A DNA stretch of 64,000 bases from Membranipora membranacea (lineage: Eukaryota; Bryozoa; Gymnolaemata; Cheilostomatida; Membraniporidae). Each line of letters opens with the position of its first letter. Positions within the stretch are counted from its first letter, which is position 1. The notes under the pieces were generated by a model that saw nothing but the letters and a program-made list of their open reading frames with translations, did not search any database and was not told the origin of the DNA. The stretch spans positions 14,265,001-14,329,000 of the forward strand of contig OU612066.1 of assembly GCA_914767715.1 (NCBI GenBank). The letters run 5' to 3'. The position numbers were made by a program, and so were the translations under genes. This document shows, piece after piece, positions 1 to 15,800 of the stretch.

Positions 1-1043
1 TCAGCTTGTTATCAGAAGGTTTAGATTGTTGAGTGAGATTAAAGCGCAATCTATACATCTTCGTACCCAACAAAGGTTAGTGATTGTCAAAACTAAATGT
101 AACTGTATCTATTAGTTAAAGTGTGAACCAATCATAATATCAAAATGTGTGGTTTTGTTACGGAAAGGGAAAATACTACCAAACTGCTAATAAAATATTG
201 GCAAAAGTGTTTCTGGTATTCTAGCTTACTTACTTACTTACTTTAAGCAAGGAGTAAGAGACTCTAACTCTTTTCTTTAAACCATCCCAATGCTGCGGAG
301 GCACTGCATTCTGCGCATGCTCAGCTCTGGGCATGAGCTGATCTCTGCAAAATTGAGTCTCGGAATTCCGAAGCCATCTGATTGGCTACCTGCTCTGGTG
401 ACATACTCCCCAAAGCGCTCTCTTGTCATTATTAGCTGATTTTGATTGACAGTTTATGCAGGGGATATCCCATTTCCCCTTTCTAAAGTTGCATTCAGAA
501 CCCAAACTAAACTCATTGCTCTTGCACATGCGCAGCTTCAAGTCACGCATGATGCATACTTAGCCTTACGACACCTGCTTTGTGGTAATGATAGCCTAGT
601 TTATCAGTGATCTACATGCCCAGTCAGATCACGAGAGTCAGTATGGAGGCACTGTCATAATACGCCAAGTCAGTAGTCCGGGTTTGCGACCCTAGATTAA
701 GAATAGGCTATCGGTTCTAACCTAGTTTTAAGATAAGCTGAACTGCGTCAGAAGAGTTGTTTTGATCCTGTTTTCAAGTGTCAAGTGTATAGGATGTGAG
801 ACTTTAACAGGCAAGAGGTCTCACTGGTTCAAAGTGTTAGCTCCCTTTAGCAGTTAAATCCCTTAGGCTATGAAATTCAATGACCTTATATGAGTTCACA
901 AGCCTAATATTTTTAAATCTGCGAATTCATGCATGTATGTTTATTTGTTTCTGGATAAAAGTCCCGGACTTAATTTGCACCAGAATAAAAATGGGAGATA
1001 TAAGTGAAATGTATGTGCTGAATGTACAAGATAATTGTTGCAG
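1..1043. other. Upstream region of HTATIP2-like gene
   Basis: No coding exon is recognised here. A short CTTA tetranucleotide microsatellite lies at 225-243. The bases just before the HTATIP2 start codon (ending in CAG at 1041-1043) look like a splice acceptor, so an untranslated first exon probably lies somewhere in this stretch, but I cannot place it. Confidence 0.4.
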
Positions 1044-1046
1044 AAT

Positions 1047-4937
<3,891 letters not shown>

Positions 4938-6864
4938 AGTGTGGTTACACAACTACCTGATAAGTTGAGATGCTTACTGAATGTACTAAGATTCTCCTCC
5001 CGCAGCAGTCATGACTAACTGAGATCAAAGTCTATTGGACAAACTGTTTTGACAATAGATTCATATCATTGTTGAGTGTGTGGATAGAACGCATGCATAG
5101 AATGGTAACATGTGCTTTACTCCACGTTGCTGGTGAGATCTGAATTGTTTGGAAATTTCCTGTTATTGTCTTGTAGGCATTTTCCATGGAGTTATTGTGA
5201 CTCTTTGGAGCTTCAAAATTAAGTTGCATTTCCCGTTTTCCTGAAGACAATCCAAATTACCAGTGAATATCTAGAAGATTCCTGCTATGTATGTATTTCG
5301 CTTTATCTTCTGACCAGTTTAGAATGCTCAATTTTGCGATGATGTTACCTCAACTTTTTACTAGTTAATACTTAGTTTCTCAAATATCATTCCGAATTCA
5401 CACTGTTAGTTTAAACAGATGGATGCTCGGAGTTTGCTGAGATCTGGTCTGCTCATTCAGATATTGTTATTGTGCTCCCTTGGCTAATAAGGGTGCATCA
5501 CGATCAGAGTCAAGTGAAGACAAAATTACAATACTATTTTATTTCATTGCATGTGTACGATAACGGTGTGTGAAAAGAGCAATTGAATAGTCCACCTACA
5601 AAATGGACCCGCATGTGGCTTATTTAGAGACCCTGTGCTTTATTTGCCTCAACTTGGCCCTCAGAGAAATGTCAGTTTACCAGTAGTTATCTTACCCTGC
5701 CTCTAAGTTTCTCTTGTTATTTTCACAAAGCGCTACATCGATGACATGTGTCATAATGTTGGTTTTAAATTGGTCGGTCGGTCTCTTCATTCTAAAGACT
5801 GAGTAATAACAACGTCAAATTGATGTCAGTTTGCATCCAGGTTGGAGCATCGACGGATGATGAAGCCGTATTCTGGCGTCTAACTTTCTTCGTCACAGAA
5901 ACATAGAAATGCCATTTGATTGCCTCTCCACTATTTAACTCAATATCCAGATATTGTGTAGTCATTATATTTCCACAGGAAATGAAAATGTTATATGCTG
6001 AGTGGAAATTGTTGCGTTCAAACGTCAAATGTCAAGAATCATGGAAAACTCTTAATATACAACATGTGGTGAGAGGAGTAGCAGTATTAATAGTAGAAAA
6101 TGCTTGTTGTATTTCAGTTGAACTTTATCAGGAAACGAAGATAGGATGACGGCTATTTATTTTGTTGAAAAGTAAAAAGGGTAACTCATACAGAAATGTG
6201 TTGTGTAATTGATAATGAAAAATTCAATAACCTGAAAAGTTGAACTGCTGATACATGAAAAGAGGAGGCCAAAAACAGTCTGACACTCAGATACTGAGTT
6301 TGATTATGATCAATTTCAGCAAATATCTGACAAAAGAGATGTTATGCAGACAATAGAGTCACAACTGTAATATTTGCTATATATGAGTACTTTACTGTCA
6401 CAGAGATGTGACCTCTCCACTTACTCTTTCTTGCTCCCCTTTATGAAAAAGATACACTTCTGGATAAAGGGTTGAATTTTTTTAAACCTGAGATTCTAAA
6501 ATAATCAAAGGATGAGGTTTGAACAATTATATTGCCACTCCATCACAGAACAGGAAAGTTACAGACATTTCATGGAACCTGTGTTCTTGATTATGTGAAT
6601 TTATTATCGAGCGTTGCGAACAAAGAAAATCTGGAGGCATAGCCCGCATGCTCATAATATTCTTGTTAATTCCCAACAATGTTTTTGTTTTGTAACACAA
6701 AACAGTCGGTCAATGCAGATCTTAAATCACCTGTAACATCTGGGACAAGTGCCTGTGCAGCCAGACATGGTTGCAGTCAGGACAGCGAAAAATGATATTC
6801 CATCCAACATCTGTTTGCAATCTATAATTTTGTCTGTTAATAGCTGATGTACAGAGAGGTTTAA
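4938..6864. other. Intergenic: no gene seen
   Basis: About 1.9 kb between the convergent ends of the HTATIP2-like gene (plus) and the GPCR gene (minus). Short open frames on both strands lack splice context and recognisable protein. A minus-strand AATAAA-type signal (TTTATT on plus) near 6598 could serve the GPCR transcript. Confidence 0.4.
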
Positions 6865-9800
6865 TTAGAGTTCGCTCCACCTGCATGTGATGACCTTATG
6901 GTACGCCACTCTGAAGTTGTTGTTAAGGAGCGCGTAGACAAAAATGTTATTTGCCGAATTCATCCAAGCAATCGAGATAAGGTGCGTGTGGAGACGGGCT
7001 GGTAGCTTTCCCCAGAAATCAATCAAGTACGTCATCTCCGAGGGAAGCCAGGCTAAGACGAATATGATGAATATCACCATCATGGACATTATTGTCTTGA
7101 ACGCTCTGAAATCTTTCTTTTTCTGAAATTGAAACACACAGAGATATTACGGCTGGAATATAATATAATACTGCTGTCTGTCAGGGTTGACAATGACTGA
7201 CACTGATGTGCCGGCATAGGAAGTGTTTTAGAGTGAAGACTATGTTTCCAACATATAAGTGCCACTCTTCAACCACTGACAGCCATAACCCAGCGTGAAG
7301 CATATTCGCTATCAAGGCTGGAGCTGCAGTGGCTGGTGACAGCATCCTAATGCATGGAGTTGTACCATGCATCAGGCTAGAATAACAGATACCATAACCG
7401 ACCAACCAGTTATGTCACGTACAAATATTATGTTGTTGGTGTGAGGCCGGGTGGGTCAAAATAGGGATTGCACTCCACATGGAAACGTAGAATACTTGCA
7501 CATGATCTGCATGTTTCAATTAAATAATAGGAAAATACATGATTGAAGGCTCAATATGTATTCTGTACCTCTCAAAAATTATTTTAAATCAATATTATTT
7601 CCATCGAAAATGCCATCATGCAGTATTTGGAATTACAATATCATTTTATCATGATGAAATTTTCTTACTGTCGTGTAAAGTGTTTCCTAATAAATTCAGG
7701 ACCGCCCTACGGAAGTAAACATTATGATGTGTAAATGTCAGCTAGATTTAAATCAGGTGACTTCAAGCATGCCCAAAAAAGGCAAGATTTTGCTCTTGCA
7801 TTTTCTTCAAGGTTGTAAAAATGTAAAGCTGTGTCAGTGCTAATAGTCGGGGATCCCGGGGTCAAAATCCATATTAAAAGTGTAAAAGCTGAGTATCATA
7901 CATTATTTAGTATAAGTGTTATATTTTTGTATTTCACACTCAGAACAGGAATCACAAGGGGGTTTTATGGAATTTCACTCATGTTAATCAGGGGGGACAA
8001 CTTCTTCCATAATCACCCTTTTAGAACATATCTTTAACTTGTGATAAAAGTCCTCAATATTTAGAGCTTATACTCTGGATCTAGTTTCCGGATACCATGA
8101 GCTTTTCATAGAAATTAAAAATTACTTAATCAGAATGTTGATGTGCTGCTAATAGCGCAACGTCATGTCATTACATTAATTTTTTGTGTTTGTCATCTTT
8201 AAAGTTTTTTTTGCAATTATCTATGGGCTTGTCAGATAAAATGAATCAGCAGAAATTCTTTGTAAATCTCTAGAGAATGATCATTGAAAAATTTATTCAG
8301 ATATCTTTGATCAGTTGGAAATTATGATGAATTCAATCCGAGTATGCCCCCTTATGAATGGAGTGAAATGACGTAACGCTATACAATGCTGATGGTACTG
8401 TGTGGAATTGTTGCAAATTCTAAGTCGTTAGCTTTTAAAAAAGCTCTGTTGGTTCTGAATAATCACAAAGAGTTTATTTGAGAAGATAGAATATCTAAGG
8501 CCCCGAATAACGTCAGGTAGGTTTCTCAGACCACAACACCAACCACTATGTTATATTTTCTGATGTTGAATCCCCCGCCACAGAAATCCCACAAATATTG
8601 TAGCAAACATACCTACGTACCTCCACATCACCAGGCTTGAGTAAAGGCGAATCAATTTCAGAATTCTTTGATATAACAGAAACGAGATGGCCTACTCGAG
8701 ATTACAGCTTCGATTGGTCAAATATGTCACTGACATCTGGCTCCACATACTCAATCCTACATACCAAATTCAGAGACATACTCGGCAATTACGGTTTAAC
8801 ACAGATCATCTTTGAGCCTCTCCTCCTGACTGAATAACATCCTTGTTGTCACGAATCTCAAGGCATGGACATCAATGTGCCCCAGAAGCAGTAACGACGC
8901 AGAGACTCGCATCCCTGGATTGACAAGCAACTCCATGAGATTGAAGATGAACAGATAGGATGAGAAGTGTAAAAGACACAGTAGCCTAATTTAAAGTAAC
9001 GGTTAATTGTAACACCTGCAGGCAAGTGGTCAAAAATAATGAGGAAATAACATCCGAGTATGTCTACAAAATTTTCACCGATGAGGATAACAGCCAAGAG
9101 GAATAGCCCGACAGATTTTTGGCGTAACTCTGATCGATGTTTTCTGGTAGGCAAGCTAGTTCAATGTTCCAAATTGTCTTATACATAGAAGACTTCTTGT
9201 CTGGAAGAAAACAGAGAGCGTCGGGTGATAGTGATGAATCAATCAATGGCCGATGTGACATCAGTAGTACCCCTAGGGTCAGTCATAAAATCTACTCTGT
9301 TCCAGTGTTACATCAATGACTTACCTGAAAACACTAAATGCATAGTCCGCATATTCGCAGATGACATCAGGGCTGTGTCCATGGGTTTTGATGTGGTAGA
9401 GTCAGACGGGGTGGGTGCAGGCGGGGTGCTTTAGCGCCTTCCCACCAGAGGGGCAAGGAGGACCTCCCCCAGGAAAATATCAAAAGTCAGAGGCAGTTTT
9501 GAGACATTCCAGCCTTTTTAAGAAGACAATTGACAAGAAATTGGCCGCAGGGATCTGAGAGTTTCAGGGAAGGACATCATCTTATCCCTACTGTGATCGA
9601 TACTTGGAAATGAAAAAGAATCGGTGAATATTTATTATATAGTGTGGAACCAATTTAGAACATGCATTGTTCAGAGGCTGTTTGTTCAAGTTTGGCCCAA
9701 GGTATGTTTTAGGGCGGGCCATGGCGCTGAAGGATAGCTCACATGTTTCAGTTTTTTATGTATTGATGAACTTTAAACCTCATGGAAAGAAGAAATTTGC

Positions 9801-12800
9801 CATTATAAAACAGCTTTATCAGTTCTATATTGCTTCATAATCCGTACATATAACACAAGGGGCCCCCTGATCACCTGTTATTGATAATCGTAAATAGAGT
9901 CATTGCGTATTTATAACACTTATGGCAACTTTAAGAGTTTTTTCAAAATTTATGGGGTGGAAGTGGTAGGATGGTAGGGTCATGGCCCCCTGGCCCATCC
10001 TATGAATACACTACTGGAAGACATAATAGTATACAATACAACCCAAAACCACCAGGACCTGCAGGATGTTCTTCAAATCCTCTCAAACTTGGTGGAAAAT
10101 TTGACATTGAGATGGACCACATGAGATGGCAACACTTGACTTTCTCAAGGCATCATCAGCCACACTCAGCGCCACTATAAAACACCACACTAAAATACCT
10201 AGAGCTCAAAGGTGTCAAATATCTAGGACTTACCTTTGACAGCAAGTTAACCTGGTATACTCACATAATCAACATCACTTCCAAAACTTTTAGCACATTA
10301 AGGTTCAATAGGTGCAACGTTCTGACCATCTCCAAAGCTGTGAAAAAGACACGTACAGCCAACCAGTAAGACCAGTGCTGGAGTGCATTGGCCGCATGAA
10401 ACTCCGTGAATGATGGTCTGGCCAACAGGCTTGAAGCTGTGCAAAGGGGGGCCGCAAGTCTTTTCTGCATAATAAGACGGAATAACAAAAAGACAAACAC
10501 CACTGGTCTTTAGAACTCCAAAACTTCCCAAGCTCTCGGACGCAGATGTGACCGCAAACTCAAAGTGTTTAGCCATTACCACGATGACAATGCTAAAGTA
10601 CTTAGTAAGAACATCTCTCAAGTTCAGCACGCCTCAGCAAGGCGTCAGTCTCAAGAGTGTTTGCTCACTACCTCCGCCAAGTGTGTATCCCATAGTCCTT
10701 GTTAGGCTTTTCAAATTTATTTACGGTATTGACCTGGACTGATTAACGGAGTACGACTTATAGGTTCCTTCAAGTCCAAGCTTGATAGGCGGAGTTTGTA
10801 ACCTGGTAACTAAACAGAGCTAGCAACTTTATTAACTCATGGTTTAGCTTGAGTGTATTCGTCTGACGTATATATCTAACCGATTTACTTTCCTACATAA
10901 AGTTATAATTAGAATTGACCAAAGGCAAGCAAAGTTATATCAAAGAATCTGTGCCAGCTCATTTATCTGTTCACCGATAGAATGGAATCTTTCCTGTGCA
11001 TCCCCAATTTTGTCTTGATTTCTGTGATTTGAGTTGATGAAAGTATAGCTTGATCGCACAATTTTGTATGAATTGGCTTTTGAGACATAACACATCGTAA
11101 AGGCACCGTTGGGAATCATCTGTTACGAAGAGAGGACGAAATATAAATAATGATAATATATAATAAAATACAGGTTAATTGTGTCTGAATAATGAGTTAG
11201 AATTATATGATAACGTTCAGAATGTCTCAAGCTTGGATTTCTGTTTATGTAGAGCTTTTTAAAAACAGCTAAACACTTAGAATTTGCAACAATTACACAC
11301 AATACCATCAGCATTGTATAGCGTTACGTCAACTCACTCCATTCACAAAGGGGCATACCCGGATTGAATTCATCATAATTTCCAACTGATCAGAGATATC
11401 TGAATAAATTTTTCAATGATCATTCTCTAGAGATTTATAAAAATTTCTGCTGATTCATTTTATCTGACAAGCCCATAGATAATTGCAAAAAAACTTTAAA
11501 GATGACAAACACAAAAAATTAATGTAATGTTATGACGTTGCGCTATTAGCAGCACATCAACATTCTGGGTAAGTTATTTTTAATTTCTATGAAAAGCTTA
11601 TGGTATCAGGAAACTATATCCAGAGTATTAGCTCTAAATATTGAAAACTTTCATCACAAGTTAAAGATATGTTCTGAAAGGTTGATTACGGAAAAAGATG
11701 TCCCCCCCCTGATTAACATGAGTGAAATTCCATGAAACCCCCCTTGTGATTCCTGTTCTGAGGGTGGAATACAAAAATGTAACACTTATACTAAATAATG
11801 TATGATACTCAGCTTTTACACTTTCAACATGGATTTTGACCCCGGGATCCCTGACTATAAGGTGTTATAATCTGGAAAACATTGTTCCCTTCCTTCGCCT
11901 AACGGAGGCAATATTGTAGATAACATCAGACAGTCCCATTATTGACGGCTATAATTTCACACTTACAATCTTTGAGTGGCATTTTCTTCGCAAATCCAGA
12001 ATAACAACACCTCACGAGGGGAGCAGGGGCGGTGAAGCTGTTACAATTAGAGAAGCTAAGTTGCTGTTTCTCACTGTCGTCAGCTCAAATTAGCTTTATT
12101 CAATTGTCTTCCAGCAGGTTATGCCTGGCACGGAAGTTTAATATAATATTCCATATCAGTGCCCCCCCCCCTGGTGTTAGGCAATGGAATTTGCCTAACA
12201 CTAGGGATGGTCACCTCTGCGGATATTATCCATGACTTTTCTGTAATTTACTCCAAGTTCCCCTCCCCCTCCCCTTCTACTGCTGATATGCCGACTTGGA
12301 GCGGAGAAACTCCAAATGCGGATCAATAGCATTAATTCATTAAGGGGTGAAAAATCATATTTTGTTGACCAATCCCGAAATCGACTATCTTTGGCCGTTT
12401 ATAATTTATCTGAACATCCCAATAAAGAATGGTCTGATGGTGCTAATTAGCTAGCCCAGCTACTCAGAGTCGTGCACCCATGTCCCACAAGCTTATTTGA
12501 CTCCACAATAAAATAGCACAATAAGACAAGCTCTGTCTAATTGAGGTACATGATTCACAAACTGAGAAGTTAAGGTGGTTTACTATGACATACCATTGCT
12601 TTTGTCTTATGTTGCTTTTCAGCTTTCTTCTTTAGCGTTTTCTCTTGTTTACGATCATCGTAATCTTTCATATCTATCGCCGAGCTCATACTTGGCTTGC
12701 TGACAGAGTCGTCTGGGGAGATTGCAGGGGAGGAGTCGGGAACAAATGCAGAAGGTTTCGTCAATTTGGTCTTGAGGTTCTGCTGACTACTGATGAACTG

Positions 12801-15800
12801 TAAATATAAATTGCTATGATTGCTGATATCAGTATCTCCAGATTATACGGGATGTGCGCTGTTGATTTAATTTTTATAAGAATCGTTTTATAATTTTTAG
12901 ATTTATATTTTGATTGACAATAAACTTTTTTAGAAAAAATTGAGTTTTTCTATTGGAAGGTATCAAAGCTGAAACTCTTTCACAGGTAGCCTGCCCACTG
13001 CCCCATCAATACACCATTGACACATTGCACAGCATTGTCAGTTCCAATCTTGAAGCTTCAGGCTGACCTCATAATAGCCTGTCTTTGTTGTCAAGACAGG
13101 CTAGGCTCATAACTGGAAGGGACTGGAAAATTGTTGTGCTTGTGCGTCATTAAGAATAACACACCTAGTTGTGTCATCGCAATAAAGTTCACACAACCTG
13201 ATCAACGGGAGGGGGTATCTATCTACAACAACGCCATCATCTACATTTGCTCATTTCTTACCTTAGTGATTATCTTGTAGTAGCAGAAAATAACGAGTAC
13301 CATTACTGGAGCCATAAACGCACTAAGTAGAATGCAGCCATGAATATAGGCATAGAGGTCGTACGCTCCAATATAGCAGCACTGGAACTTGACGTTGTAA
13401 GTGAAAGAGCCGAACCCAAAAAAAGGAGGGGCCAGAGCAATGGCCATGTAGAAGTAACCTCCAGTCAGCATCATAAAGATGTTCTTCTTTGTATACATTT
13501 TGTCATAAAGCTGAAATATAGATAGGATAAGTTAAAGTCTTGTTGCCATTTTCTTGGACCATACCGAGCAGCCATATTTCAGCTTTTATGCTATGCTTCG
13601 CTTTCAGCTATGACTTTTATGGCTGGTTCACATTGTCCCAGATGACATTAGGATGCCATCCCAGATGCTTATCCCAGATGGTCCCAGTCTTATGTTCACA
13701 TTGTAAAATTCATCCCAGACTAGTAATTAGGTTTTTGTCTGGGATAGCGTTGGGATAATGTTCACATCATCCCAGATCGTCCCAGATCGTCCCAGATGAT
13801 CCCAGATCGTCCCAATGTTTGGTTCACATAGCACCCAGATGTAAAATGAGTCTGGGTCCGTCTGGGATAGCATCGGGAAAGTTTGACGCTAATGGCTGGT
13901 GCACATTGTTCCAGACGACCATCCCAGATAGCCATCCCAGTCAATGTGAACATGAAAATGACACAATCCCAGACTGTCTGGGTCCGTCTGGGACAGTATC
14001 TGGAAAGTTCGTAAGCGTCAAACTTTCCCGATGCTATCCCAGACGGACCCAGACTCATTTTGCATCTGGGTGCTATGTGAACCAAACATTGGGACGATCT
14101 GGGATCATCTGGGTCGATCTGGGACGATCCTAAACAATGTGAACATCATCCCAGCACTATCCCAAACAAAAACCTAACTGCCAGTCTGGGATGAATTTTA
14201 TTATGTGAACATAAGACTGGGACCATCTGGGATAAGCATCTGGGATGGCATCCTAGTGTCATCTGGGACTATGTGAACCAGCCATTACAAACTTTCCAGA
14301 TACTATCCCAGACGGACCCAGACTGTCTGGGGTTGTGTCATTTTCATGTTCACATTGAATGGGATGGCTATCTGGGATGCTCGTCTGGGACAATGTCCAT
14401 AGGGACAATCACAATGAATAGTCAACACATCAACAATCTCATTATCAAACCCTTTTATGTTTGTTAGATGAAGGTGAACTAGAAAGGGTTTTGATTAGAA
14501 GTGTTCTATAATTGCCTGATAGGTAGGTAGGTTGGTAGTGATTGGAGTTATGATAAGAAATTTGACATAATCCTTTGCAAGTAGATACCAAAGCTCCAAT
14601 CAGTCAGGTAATGGAAAAAGTTAAAACCGTTGTGTTATTCTGAATCTAAACATCATAATGTTAAGGCCAAAAAAAACTGGTAGATGATGGAGATGAAAGA
14701 AGTATGTGACGTTGTAATGAGCAATGATCCTAAGGGTGAACTCTAAAATAAGCTGATAATCATTTCATAGCCTGATTTCATTTCCCAACAGAAGTTGCTC
14801 CACTGAATTTTCCACTTCGTTTTCATGACAGTATTCACAAACCTCATCAAGTGTGGTGCAAATTTCACACCAGATAGGATAATGTTATCTTTCTCACCTT
14901 TCCATTAACGCAATAACAGAAAGCATGGAATAACTTTCAGCAGAATAAAGTAGCTTAATGAGTGGAAGCTCTTACCTTTCTTGTTTTGCAGATAAGAACA
15001 TATCTGTTGACTGCTATCTGGGCCATACTAAACAGCGACTGTCCCATGAAGAGTATCACCACTGGACCCATATACAGGCAGATTTTGTGACTTCTCATAA
15101 AGAGATTGGCTAATACTGACACGCTGACCAGGAAATCAATGGCTGCCAGATGCCCAACAAACAGATTCGGCACCGTTTGTAACTTCTTACTTTAATTAAA
15201 AAGAGAATATGCCATGTTCCAAAGTTATACTGTTCCAAATATGCCAGTAGTGTGATGGGCTATCTGCATACTGTTTTTAAGAAGCGCATATTCCATGTAC
15301 GCAAGAAATATACAGTACGCAATATATAGTGGTCAGTAGTGTGTTGATTCTACATGGGTTATGAAATCATTGACTAGTATTGAAGGGAGTATCAGCCACA
15401 GTATCTGCGGTAACTATCGAGGCATCTCTCTTCTTTCCATTCCAGGGAAAGTGTTTGCACGAGTTCTACTGAACAGACTCTCCTCTCAAATTGACCAGTT
15501 TCTCCCAGAGGCTCAGTGCGGCTTTCGAGCTGGCAGGTATACAATGGATATGGTGTTCAGTCTGAAACAGGTGCAGGAGAAGTGCATAGAGCAAAACATG
15601 CCACTATACATGGTGTTCGTGGACTTTTCTAAAGCGTTCGACACTGTGAATAGAACTGCCCTATGGAAGCTGCTAAATAGATATTGCTGCCCGAAGAAGT
15701 TCACCAACCTCATCAAAGCCTTGCATGAAAACATGCAAGCCAGAGTAAGCTTGAACGGTGAACTCTCAGATCCGTTTACAGTATCAAATGGGGTAAAACA

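Larger units (their letters stand above)
7841..11861. mobile_element. 4-kb element with ~610-bp terminal inverted repeats
   Basis: Left arm about 7841-8447 and right arm about 11252-11861 are reverse complements over essentially their full length, with scattered mismatches and small indels. Both outer ends carry GGATCCCGGGGTCAAAATCC; both inner ends carry TTGCAAATTCTAAGT. The 2.8-kb interior (8448-11251) contains decayed CR1-like LINE sequence. It sits in GPCR intron 4. The form is that of a foldback or long-TIR DNA transposon; no transposase is visible and no target-site duplication could be fixed at the ends. Confidence 0.8.

Noticed and set aside
13762-14133. Two ~105-codon open frames on opposite strands sharing an N-terminal peptide
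   Set aside because: They arise from the palindromic symmetry of the repeat; the peptide is just the CCCAGAT repeat read in mirror image.
13640-14400. CRISPR-like array of short CCCAGAT repeats
   Set aside because: Units are irregularly spaced, occur in both orientations and lie in a eukaryotic intron; they belong to the palindromic element.
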